The translations under genes were made by a program, and so were the position numbers. The notes below the pieces were generated by a model. The model had not been told where the DNA came from. It worked only from the letters and a program-made list of their open reading frames with translations, and made no database searches. A stretch of 8,317 nucleotides of DNA from Planctomycetes bacterium GWF2_50_10 (GTDB lineage Bacteria; Planctomycetota; Phycisphaerae; Sedimentisphaerales; GWF2-50-10): positions 10,374 to 18,690 of the forward strand of contig MHYB01000080.1 in assembly GCA_001824635.1 (NCBI GenBank). The letters are read 5' to 3'. Below, piece by piece: positions 1 to 6,050 of the stretch (positions are counted from its first letter, which is position 1; every line of letters starts with the position of its first letter).

Positions 1-1477
1 GGCCGGTTATGAGCAATTCATAGTCACCCGGCGGCAAATTGGCGGGCACGGCTATTCGCTTGCTGTATGTTACCTTATCGGCGAGGTAAGGCTCTATCAC
101 GGTAGACACTTCCAGCGACTGGCCCGCTTTAACGGATGTATCGGCTAAGGTTACAGACCAGATGTGCGATGCTATGCTCCTGGGCATTATTTTGGCCTGA
201 AAATCGATGCTGTTTATGCAAACCTTCTTATAAGGATTGTTCATCAGCAGTGCCAGCGACCCTACGCCATCCTTGATCATACCCGCGGCATCATCGCCTG
301 CGGAGACGTTATCGAAGACGATAGGATCGGAAACACTTTCAAGGCCCAGCGATATACGGTATGCTATGGTATGATCCGGCGGCAGCGGTCCTCGCATGAA
401 GGCAGCGGCTGAAACCGAGGTCATTACCATCATCGGGCTCATCATCTCATGATTTGCAAGCTGGCAATTGTATTTGCGAATCTGCGAATCGTTGAAGCGG
501 TCGATTGTTATAGTAAGCGGTATGGTGCGGGCCTTCTTGCCAATTTTGGCGACTATCGCCGTGGACTCGTCGGCAACGAGCGCACCCTTTACCTCGATTG
601 CCGAGCCGAATTTAAACGACCGCATCATGCTTGCGACAACCGTATTGACAACGCCTGTGGCAACGGGCAATTCAACTGCGCCGGTACCAAGGAAGCTATG
701 GCCAAATCCATATACTTTATCCCCGACTACGTCTGTGACAGTACCCAGGGCGGAAAGGCGGATGTCTCCATCGACCAGCGGAACGACTATAGTTCCACCA
801 GGCTCGAATTTAACTGTTTTGGCCAGGTTCGGATCTGCGACCGTCCCCGCCATGCCGCTGACAGGCACAAATCCCATCGGCGAGAGCATACTTTCGAGTT
901 GGGTGGAGACGTTTTGAGGCAGCCCGGTCGTTGAAAGCACAGCCGGCAAGACACTTGCCCCGCTAGGCAGAGAGCTCGACATGGGCTTTGGTTTAGTAAA
1001 GGTATCGGCTACTTGCGCCAAGTCTATGGGCTTAGAAAGGTCGATGCCGCCCAGCGAAGAGCTGTTGCAGGGCAGGGCGTTTTCTATTTCGCCGACCCTG
1101 TGCATCTCTTCAATGGGTGTGACGCCGTAAAGGGCATCCTTGCTGAAAGCCCAGCCAAAGGCCAGCGCCCCTGCCATCCGGCCGTCAATATAAACTGGTG
1201 AGCCAGAACAGCCTGCGACAGGGCCGGTATGCTCAAAACGGGGATCAAGCCCTTTTACCAGGATCGCGTCGTGGCCCGGCTCAACGCCTCTGACCACGCT
1301 GATAACTTCCAGCGGGAATTTTTCTATATTGGTGCCTTCGTAAATGGTAAGACAATAAGCCTGCATGTGCGGCTTGATCTCGTCAAGACCGATATACTTA
1401 GTCTTATCAAGACCGGTTTGGCCAAAACATAGCGAAGACAGGCCTAAAATCACGGTGAAAAACAGCTTTTTGTACAT
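1..1477 (-). CDS. Secreted SpoIVB-type peptidase S55 domain protein (3' end outside window)
   Basis: At least 492 residues are encoded here and the reading frame runs off the left edge, so the C-terminus is missing. The start is the ATG at 1475-1477, with a weak GGGAAG ribosome site about 10 nt upstream. Residues 1-20 form a Sec signal peptide (short basic start, hydrophobic core, likely cleavage near CFG-QT), so the protein is probably exported. Residues 88-96 read AGCSGSPVY, the GxSGSP serine motif of peptidase family S55 (SpoIVB type), with Ser91 the likely nucleophile. It is followed by IDGRMAGALAFGW and GVTPIEEM, as I recall from acidobacterial and planctomycete members. A second conserved block, LGTVTDV then VYGFGHSF (residues 244-262), supplies a candidate catalytic His260. 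Family membership is well supported. Protease activity is an inference: in SpoIVB the His motif precedes the Ser motif, whereas here it follows. No sporulation gene is nearby, so a sporulation role is not implied. The region after about residue 430 has no recognised domain and may be a beta-sandwich segment. Confidence 0.82.
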   Translation of the reverse strand, partial: MYKKLFFTVILGLSSLCFGQTGLDKTKYIGLDEIKPHMQAYCLTIYEGTNIEKFPLEVISVVRGVEPGHDAILVKGLDPRFEHTGPVAGCSGSPVYIDGRMAGALAFGWAFSKDALYGVTPIEEMHRVGEIENALPCNSSSLGGIDLSKPIDLAQVADTFTKPKPMSSSLPSGASVLPAVLSTTGLPQNVSTQLESMLSPMGFVPVSGMAGTVADPNLAKTVKFEPGGTIVVPLVDGDIRLSALGTVTDVVGDKVYGFGHSFLGTGAVELPVATGVVNTVVASMMRSFKFGSAIEVKGALVADESTAIVAKIGKKARTIPLTITIDRFNDSQIRKYNCQLANHEMMSPMMVMTSVSAAAFMRGPLPPDHTIAYRISLGLESVSDPIVFDNVSAGDDAAGMIKDGVGSLALLMNNPYKKVCINSIDFQAKIMPRSIASHIWSVTLADTSVKAGQSLEVSTVIEPYLADKVTYSKRIAVPANLPPGDYELLITG

Positions 1478-1542
1478 AATTTACTTACTTCCCGCAAAAA
1501 GGAACACTTCTTTTGTCTGGTAATACGAGGAGTCTGGGTTTT

Positions 1543-1591
1543 TGTTGCATGGGAGAATAAATTTTAGTATTACGGGGCGCCTATTGCAACA
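1543..1591. repeat. 7-bp inverted repeat in the divergent promoter region (possible operator)
   Basis: TGTTGCA at 1543-1549 and TGCAACA at 1585-1591 are perfect inverted copies separated by 35 bp, about four helical turns centre to centre. The right arm covers most of the shared -35 hexamer. The left arm falls just inside the start of the predicted leftward transcript. This could be a two-site operator for a looping or cooperative repressor, but arms of 7 bp can arise by chance. Confidence 0.25.
1561..1589 (-). promoter_or_regulatory. Predicted sigma70-type promoter for the S55-like gene
   Basis: Read on the minus strand, -35 TTGCAA (1584-1589) and -10 TAAAAT (1561-1566) are separated by exactly 17 bp. 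The -35 matches the consensus at 4 of 6 positions and the -10 at 5 of 6. Transcription would begin near 1554, giving a leader of about 77 nt before the ATG. The -35 is the same palindromic hexamer used by the rightward promoter. A weaker alternative -10 (TATTAC, 1521-1526) lies closer to the gene but lacks a good -35. Confidence 0.5.
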
Positions 1592-1612
1592 TAAAAGCAA
1601 GTGCTCTATAAT
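1584..1612 (+). promoter_or_regulatory. Predicted sigma70-type promoter for the TPR / pseudouridine synthase operon
   Basis: The -35 TTGCAA (1584-1589) and a perfect consensus -10 TATAAT (1607-1612) are separated by 17 bp. The predicted transcription start is near 1619, leaving a leader of about 36 nt to the ATG at 1656. This is the best promoter match I found in the window. It lies upstream of the ribosome site and downstream of the longest possible open-frame start at 1542, so it argues against that longer start. Confidence 0.75.
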
Positions 1613-1646
1613 ACGGGTTTTACGGAAACTTAATAGTTTAAATTTC

Positions 1647-1652
1647 GAGGTG
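1647..1652 (+). promoter_or_regulatory. Ribosome binding site fixing the TPR gene start
   Basis: GAGGTG lies 3-9 nt upstream of the ATG at 1656, with the GAGG core spaced 5 nt from it. It selects Met1 at 1656 over the upstream in-frame ATG at 1542. The residues encoded from 1542 to 1655 cross the predicted promoter and show no protein-like features. Confidence 0.75.
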
Positions 1653-1655
1653 CAA

Positions 1656-2417
1656 ATGAAATCCGAACGCCGTCATGAACTGCAGACAAACGAATTGGCT
1701 GATTGGATGGGCAACCTGCCGCAGTGGTTTGAAGAGAACAAGTTTAACGTCCTTATCGGCGCTGTGATGGTTGTGATCATAGCGGTTTCATTTTACCTTT
1801 GGAGCAGTCGCAACGATTACAGCGTATCGCGTGAGCAGTACGAATTTACTTCTCTTGCCGGCCAGGTGCAGATAAGCAAGCTTCAGGCAGCGTCGGCAAA
1901 ATCTGAAGCCGGTGCATCCACAGACGCAATCAGAAGCGCAGCCGAAAAGCTCCAGGGTATTTCGGGCAAACTAGACAGTGATGAAAGCCAGGCAATGGCG
2001 CTTATAGAATCCGCCAATGCGAATCGCGCCCAGGCGCATTTTATGGCCGGCGCCGATGAAAAAGCCATCCAGTACCAGATGGAAAAGGCTAAAAAATCCT
2101 ACCAGCAGGCATTGGATAAAGCCTCAAAGAGCGTTCAGGTTGCATCTCTGGCCACTTTTGGACTGGGTATCACCGAGGAAGAACAGGGCAATTACGAAAA
2201 TGCCCGTAAACATTACAACAAAATAGCACATGATCCCAATTATGCCGGAACGGTCGGCGCACCGCTGGCAGCGACAAGGCTTGCGACGCTCACTGATTAC
2301 AAAGGTAATTTTGTGTTTGTAGACGCCCCGAAGGCGCCGGCTCAAACCATGCCGACACCTGAGCCTCAAACGGCCCCGGCTGCTCCCGCAGCACCAAACG
2401 CGCCTGCTAAGAAATGA
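1656..2417 (+). CDS. Membrane-anchored TPR protein (YfgM/CpoB-like architecture)
   Basis: This 253-residue protein starts at the ATG with a good GAGG ribosome site. Residues 1-30 are charged and begin MKSERRHELQTNELADW, a signature I associate with small planctomycete TPR proteins. Residues 31-49 form one transmembrane helix. The basic N-terminus suggests it stays in the cytoplasm while the C-terminal part is outside the membrane. Residues about 60-155 are helical and rich in Ala, Lys and Gln. Two TPR-like hairpins are visible, near residues 118-156 and 163-198 (ATFGLGITEEEQGNYENA). The end, residues 224-253, is a disordered Pro/Ala tail finishing in Lys-Lys. One N-terminal helix plus C-terminal TPRs resembles YfgM, an ancillary factor of the Sec translocon, but orthology is not shown and the biochemical role is unknown. 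Its stop overlaps the next gene by 4 nt (ATGA), so the two are probably translationally coupled. Confidence 0.82.
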   Translation: MKSERRHELQTNELADWMGNLPQWFEENKFNVLIGAVMVVIIAVSFYLWSSRNDYSVSREQYEFTSLAGQVQISKLQAASAKSEAGASTDAIRSAAEKLQGISGKLDSDESQAMALIESANANRAQAHFMAGADEKAIQYQMEKAKKSYQQALDKASKSVQVASLATFGLGITEEEQGNYENARKHYNKIAHDPNYAGTVGAPLAATRLATLTDYKGNFVFVDAPKAPAQTMPTPEPQTAPAAPAAPNAPAKK

Positions 2418-3487
2418 TTAATAAAGAACCAAACGACCTCGTCGAGCCGTCCGATTCAGAAGTAGAAACTGAAATTGAGATAGTCAATCCTGAAGAGGAA
2501 GGCGCACCGGAGCAGTTGCGCCTCTATGTGGGTCATGGCATACGCGAAAGACGCGTAGACAAATACCTCCAGGGGCGATTTGGTCAGTTCAGCCGAACGA
2601 TGATCCAGAAGATCATCAAGGAAGAGGCTGTGAAGGTCAACGGGCAGGTTATCAAACCGAGTTTTTCGTTAAAGCACAACGATGTCATCGATCTTGTCCT
2701 GCCGCCTTTGCCGGCAAAGGAAATAGCCGGCGAAGACATCCCGCTCGACATCATTTATGAAGATGAAGAGATAATCGTCATAAACAAGCAGGCTGATCTT
2801 ATCGTTCACCCGGCACGGGGTAATACGCACGGCACGCTGGTTAATGGCTTGGTATATCATTGCAGCAACCTGCCAAAAGGCTCCGGCGAGCTTCGGCCCG
2901 GGATAGTTCACAGGCTCGACCGCAATACAACAGGCGTTATGGTTTGCGCAAAGACCGAAACGGCTCACTGGCGGATATCGCACCAGTTTGAAGCCCGCAC
3001 GACAAAAAAAGAATACATGGCGATCGTTCATGGAACGCCGGAACTCACGTCCGATGTGATCAACAAACCGCTGGGCGTTCATCCGAAGATCCGTGAAAAG
3101 TACGCCATCAGGCCTGAAATGGGTAAAGAAGCTGTTACGTTTTATACCGTAGTAGAGGCATTCAAGGGTTTTTCACTGCTCAAGGTTACGCCCAAGACCG
3201 GCCGCACCCACCAGATTCGGGTACACCTTTCCCATATCAAGCATCCGATCATCGCCGACGACATGTACGGGGGAAAACTGGTTTATCTATGGCAGCTCAA
3301 GAACGAGGATGCCAAGGCCGAAGACCCCATCATCAGCCGCTGCGCCCTGCATGCGTTTTCGCTGGAAATTAAACATCCCGCCACAAATAAACCTATTCGG
3401 TTTGAAGCACCCCTTGCACCTGACATGCAGAAAACCATCGAACTGCTCCGCGAATACCGTGCATTAAAGAAGCCGGCTATTCGTTAG
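2414..3487 (+). CDS. rluD: RluA/RluD-family ribosomal RNA pseudouridine synthase
   Basis: This 357-residue enzyme isomerises uridine to pseudouridine in structured RNA. In the RluD branch the target is 23S rRNA helix 69. After an acidic, probably disordered N-terminus (residues 1-37) comes an S4 RNA-binding domain (about 45-95, RVDKYLQGRF through KVNGQVI). The catalytic domain follows: GIVHRLDRNTTG (163-174) is the family's HRLDxxTSG motif, with Asp169 the catalytic aspartate. KTGRTHQIRVHL (251-262) and ADDMYGG (281-287) are further conserved blocks. S4 plus catalytic domain fits RluC/RluD rather than RluA proper. RluD is the closest call, but the exact uridines cannot be read from sequence. 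The start ATG overlaps the upstream stop as ATGA with only a weak ribosome site, so it likely depends on coupled translation. The 3' end overlaps the convergent trkA-like gene by 11 bp. Confidence 0.9.
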   Translation: MINKEPNDLVEPSDSEVETEIEIVNPEEEGAPEQLRLYVGHGIRERRVDKYLQGRFGQFSRTMIQKIIKEEAVKVNGQVIKPSFSLKHNDVIDLVLPPLPAKEIAGEDIPLDIIYEDEEIIVINKQADLIVHPARGNTHGTLVNGLVYHCSNLPKGSGELRPGIVHRLDRNTTGVMVCAKTETAHWRISHQFEARTTKKEYMAIVHGTPELTSDVINKPLGVHPKIREKYAIRPEMGKEAVTFYTVVEAFKGFSLLKVTPKTGRTHQIRVHLSHIKHPIIADDMYGGKLVYLWQLKNEDAKAEDPIISRCALHAFSLEIKHPATNKPIRFEAPLAPDMQKTIELLREYRALKKPAIR

Positions 3488-4160
3488 GAATATTCGCCAG
3501 GTCAGAATCCGCACCAGCCACCATCAAAATATCGCCTGCGTAAACTGTCGTATTGGGCATTGGCACATTGATAATTTCGCCGCCCTGGCCTGAGCGGGAG
3601 CGATTTGAACGCTTTATCGCGACTATATTGACGTTGTATTTCTGGCGAAGCTGGAGTTCGACAAGCGTTTTAAGATCAAAGCTCATAGGCGCCTTTACGC
3701 GGGCAAGTGAATAACCCGGCGCAAAATCAATCTTTTCACCGATCTGCGGCGCTATCAATTTATATGCCCATCGCTGGGCGGTTTCGATCTCCGGATAGAT
3801 CACTTCGTCGGCCCCAACCTTGAGCATGACTTTACCGGCTGTCTGCGACTGTGCCCGTGCAATGACGTGACGGATGCCAAGCGATTTGAGATTGACTATG
3901 GTAAGGACAGCGGCTTCAAAGCTCTCGCTGGGCCCCTGTCCAAAACTCACGACAGCGGTATCGACGCGGTCTATTCCCTGCGAACGCAGAGCCTCTTCGT
4001 CGGTGCTGTCGAGGCACACCGCGTTGGAGACCTGGTCGCGTATCTGCTCGATAACGGATTTGACCTTATCGATCGCGGCCACATGTGCTCCGCTGGCCGA
4101 AAGAGATTTCGCAAGCTGCTGGCCAAATTTGCCAAGGCCTATAACGGCAAAGCGTTTCAT
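3477..4160 (-). CDS. TrkA/KtrA-type K+ channel regulatory subunit (single RCK)
   Basis: This 227-residue cytoplasmic protein gates the adjacent TrkH/KtrB-like membrane subunit. Residues 1-130 form an RCK_N Rossmann domain. GLGKFG (8-13) is the dinucleotide-binding glycine motif, Asp31 at the end of the second strand is the ribose-binding acid, and Asp51 is in LDSTDE. Residues about 138-222 form an RCK_C (TrkA_C) domain ending VYAGDILMVAG. The length and single RCK unit match KtrA/KtrC, whereas E. coli TrkA is a tandem double of about 458 residues. The protein is therefore expected to assemble as a ring and respond to ATP/ADP or NAD(H) and perhaps c-di-AMP; ligand choice is inferred from the family. 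The start ATG has a strong AAGGAG site 5 nt upstream, which overlaps the stop of the trkH-like gene. The stop lies inside the last codons of the opposite-strand pseudouridine synthase gene. Confidence 0.92.
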   Translation of the reverse strand: MKRFAVIGLGKFGQQLAKSLSASGAHVAAIDKVKSVIEQIRDQVSNAVCLDSTDEEALRSQGIDRVDTAVVSFGQGPSESFEAAVLTIVNLKSLGIRHVIARAQSQTAGKVMLKVGADEVIYPEIETAQRWAYKLIAPQIGEKIDFAPGYSLARVKAPMSFDLKTLVELQLRQKYNVNIVAIKRSNRSRSGQGGEIINVPMPNTTVYAGDILMVAGADSDLANIPNE

Positions 4161-4165
4161 AAAAG

Positions 4166-4171
4166 CTCCTT
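4166..4171 (-). promoter_or_regulatory. Ribosome binding site overlapping the trkH-like stop codon
   Basis: On the minus strand TAAGGAG merges the trkH-like stop (TAA, 4170-4172) with a consensus AAGGAG site, followed by a 5-nt spacer to the trkA-like ATG. This layout couples termination on the channel gene to initiation on its regulator, which would help keep the two subunits in proportion. Confidence 0.85.
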
Positions 4172-5990
4172 ATCCTACCATAACCGGCTCTTCGGGATAG
4201 CTGTAGCGGGCCGGTTTTAAATTCAAAGTCATAAAAGCAAGCAACGCCAGCGGCCCAAGCCTGCCGGCGAGCATGGTGCATATAATAAGCCCCTTGCCGG
4301 CGGTTGTCAAAGTCGGGGTTATGCCGGTACTCAGGCCCGAAGTTGTCATCGCGCTTGTGGTTTCAAACATGATCTGGCCCAATGTGAAAGTATTGTGCCG
4401 CTCGGTTATGGCAAGTGCGGATGACGCAACCATTATTGTAGCGGCGAAAAGCAGCACTATTACCAGCGACCTGCCCACTGCCGCAAGGGTTACCGAACGT
4501 CTGAACATCTCAACGTGCCCTCGTTTGCGAACCGTGGCCCATGCCGCCATAATTATTATCGCAAATGTCACAGTCTTTATCCCACCCGCAGTAGAAGCGG
4601 GCGAACCGCCTATGAACATGAGCACCATAAGCAACGCCAGACTCACTGAAGACAACGCGCCGACATCCGATGTTGAAAAACCCGCCGTCCTGGCGGATAC
4701 CGAAACAAAAATGCTTTCCAGAAACCCAAAATGCGGTTGGGGCCTTGCGCCCGGGCCGAATATGTTTTCCTGCACGGATGTAAATGAAATATCATGGCTG
4801 GGCTTCATATTATTTTCAAAAACAAGGAAAGCAAATGCCGGGACGACAACCAGCAACAGCGTCGTTACAAGCACGATCTTGCTCTGAAGTTGGAGACGCC
4901 TGCGTGGATCGGCGAATTCGATGCGATCACGGGAAAATATTCTCTTGGCCATCCTGCTTACAATATCCTTGCAAATTGTACCCACGTTATACATCACTCC
5001 AAAACCCATACCGCCGAGGATAATAAGCGGGCAAATCACAAAGTAGACCGATAACCTGTCTCTCACAGGTGATAGAGAGCCTTCCATTAGATCGAAACCA
5101 CCATTACAAAAAGCACTCACCGAATAAAAAACACTGTAAAACCATTTTGAATAAGTACCGGAGGCCAATGATCCCCACGAATTGAGCAGCAGCAGGGTTC
5201 CCGCAAGTTCGATAAGCACCGTAGTTACAAGTATGAACGTTACAACCTTGCCGGTATGCCCGAACTGATCGAGGCTGAGAATATCCCCGACAAACGTCTT
5301 TTCCTTTATGCTGAAAACCTGCCCGGCCATGAACGCCAGCACCACTCCGAAAATCACGATGCTTAGGCCGCCAAGCTGCATCAGCACTAGTATGATATGC
5401 TGGCCAAAGAGGCTCACGTCAACTGCCGTGCTCTTGACGGTAAGCCCGGTAACAGTAACGGCGCTTGTCGCGGTAAAAACAGCGTCAACAAAACCGATCC
5501 TGCCCCTGGCTCCCGAAGCAGGGAGCATCAGGAATAATGTGCCAAGCACTATCATTATGCCGAAAACGCAAAGCATCATCCCAACCGGGTTTTTCCCTTT
5601 TGAGGCTATGCTCACCGTCCGTCTCGCAAGCTTGGCGGTGGTCTGAAAAGCCAGGTATATGCCGATCGCGACCTGCCGGATTATTGCGGAATTCTCCCAG
5701 GCACCGGCCCTGAAAAGCAGTACCAGCAACAGCCCAAGCAACGCGAATTCAAACCAGTGTCCGCGAAGATAGAGCCGTTTGGAACGGGCCATGTAAAGAC
5801 GCATGAATCGCTCGCCGCAGAACACGATAACAACCAGCGCCTGCACAAAATTCAGCGCACCCGTGGGTATCATCGGAGACGCGAAACCAAAGAGCAGCGC
5901 AAAACAAACGATCACCAGGCCCGCTACGGCAATATTCGCGGCAAAAATACCCCGCTCGATCTGCTTACTTGTATAAATTGAAAATTCCAT
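4170..5990 (-). CDS. TrkH/KtrB-type K+ uptake channel subunit with N-terminal membrane extension
   Basis: From the ATG at 5988-5990 this is a 606-residue polytopic membrane protein. The transport core has four pore loops with the selectivity glycines: TSAVTVTGLT (175-184), SAFCNGGF (292-299), SARTAGFS (432-439) and TSAMTTSGLS (545-554). GGSPASTAGGIKT (461-473) and GRLGPL (576-581) are further TrkH/KtrB signatures. It forms the K+ pathway and is gated by the RCK subunit encoded 9 bp downstream. The family is usually about 445-485 residues. The extra length here lies mainly in the first 130 or so residues, which hold about four extra hydrophobic segments (near 15-36, 48-60, 81-94, 104-116) and a basic stretch with YLRGHW. 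The frame stays open to a TTG at 6009-6011 (7 more residues), but neither start has a Shine-Dalgarno site. The ATG is preferred as the standard codon and because a weak promoter would place transcription onset next to it. Confidence 0.9.
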   Translation of the reverse strand: MEFSIYTSKQIERGIFAANIAVAGLVIVCFALLFGFASPMIPTGALNFVQALVVIVFCGERFMRLYMARSKRLYLRGHWFEFALLGLLLVLLFRAGAWENSAIIRQVAIGIYLAFQTTAKLARRTVSIASKGKNPVGMMLCVFGIMIVLGTLFLMLPASGARGRIGFVDAVFTATSAVTVTGLTVKSTAVDVSLFGQHIILVLMQLGGLSIVIFGVVLAFMAGQVFSIKEKTFVGDILSLDQFGHTGKVVTFILVTTVLIELAGTLLLLNSWGSLASGTYSKWFYSVFYSVSAFCNGGFDLMEGSLSPVRDRLSVYFVICPLIILGGMGFGVMYNVGTICKDIVSRMAKRIFSRDRIEFADPRRRLQLQSKIVLVTTLLLVVVPAFAFLVFENNMKPSHDISFTSVQENIFGPGARPQPHFGFLESIFVSVSARTAGFSTSDVGALSSVSLALLMVLMFIGGSPASTAGGIKTVTFAIIIMAAWATVRKRGHVEMFRRSVTLAAVGRSLVIVLLFAATIMVASSALAITERHNTFTLGQIMFETTSAMTTSGLSTGITPTLTTAGKGLIICTMLAGRLGPLALLAFMTLNLKPARYSYPEEPVMVG

Positions 5991-5998
5991 GTAGTCGA

Positions 5999-6027
5999 AA
6001 TTTAAGAGCAAAAAGACTAATTGGCAA
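5999..6027 (-). promoter_or_regulatory. Possible weak promoter for the trkHA-like pair
   Basis: On the minus strand TTGCCA (6022-6027) and TAAATT (5999-6004) are spaced 17 bp apart. The -35 matches the consensus at 4 of 6 positions or better and the -10 at 4 of 6. Onset would be near 5990-5993, essentially at the ATG of the trkH-like gene, implying a leaderless or almost leaderless message. Support is limited because the gap between recG and the channel gene is only 54 bp. Confidence 0.3.
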
Positions 6028-6029
6028 GC

Positions 6030-6050
6030 AAAAAGCCTGCCTGCTCAGGC
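6030..6050 (-). terminator. Terminator-like hairpin at the recG stop codon
   Basis: On the minus strand, GCCTG (6046-6050), a 6-nt loop and CAGGC (6035-6039) are followed directly by five T residues (6030-6034). This is the layout of an intrinsic terminator, but the stem is only 5 bp. The recG TGA (6045-6047) sits at the stem-loop boundary, so ribosomes finishing recG would cover the hairpin. It may be a partial or conditional terminator. Confidence 0.35.

Noticed and set aside
449..934. Two overlapping plus-strand open frames (449-934 and 468-917)
   Set aside because: They lie antisense to the well-supported S55-like gene, overlap each other in different frames, and show no domain or ribosome site.
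1515..1537. Direct repeat GTCTGG at 1515-1520 and 1532-1537 in the leader of the S55-like gene
   Set aside because: Two 6-bp copies 17 bp apart are easily expected by chance, and they do not match the promoter elements or form a convincing structure.
1542..1655. In-frame extension of the TPR protein upstream to an ATG at 1542
   Set aside because: The extension would cross the predicted -35 and -10 elements, has no ribosome site at its start and encodes no recognisable sequence, whereas the ATG at 1656 has GAGG at good spacing.
2335..2413. Repetitive GCxCC-rich DNA near the end of the TPR gene
   Set aside because: This is the coding sequence of a Pro/Ala-rich tail, a common disordered linker, and not a separate repeat element.
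2669..3082. A 137-codon minus-strand open frame inside the pseudouridine synthase gene
   Set aside because: The plus-strand frame carries all the family motifs; the antisense frame has none and no start signal.
3867..4220. Plus-strand open frames over the trkA-like gene
   Set aside because: Shadow frames of a gene with a clear RCK domain; two of them overlap each other in different frames.
4273..4887. A 204-codon plus-strand open frame
   Set aside because: It is antisense to the trkH-like gene, and its composition is what the complement of hydrophobic membrane codons gives. No motif is visible.
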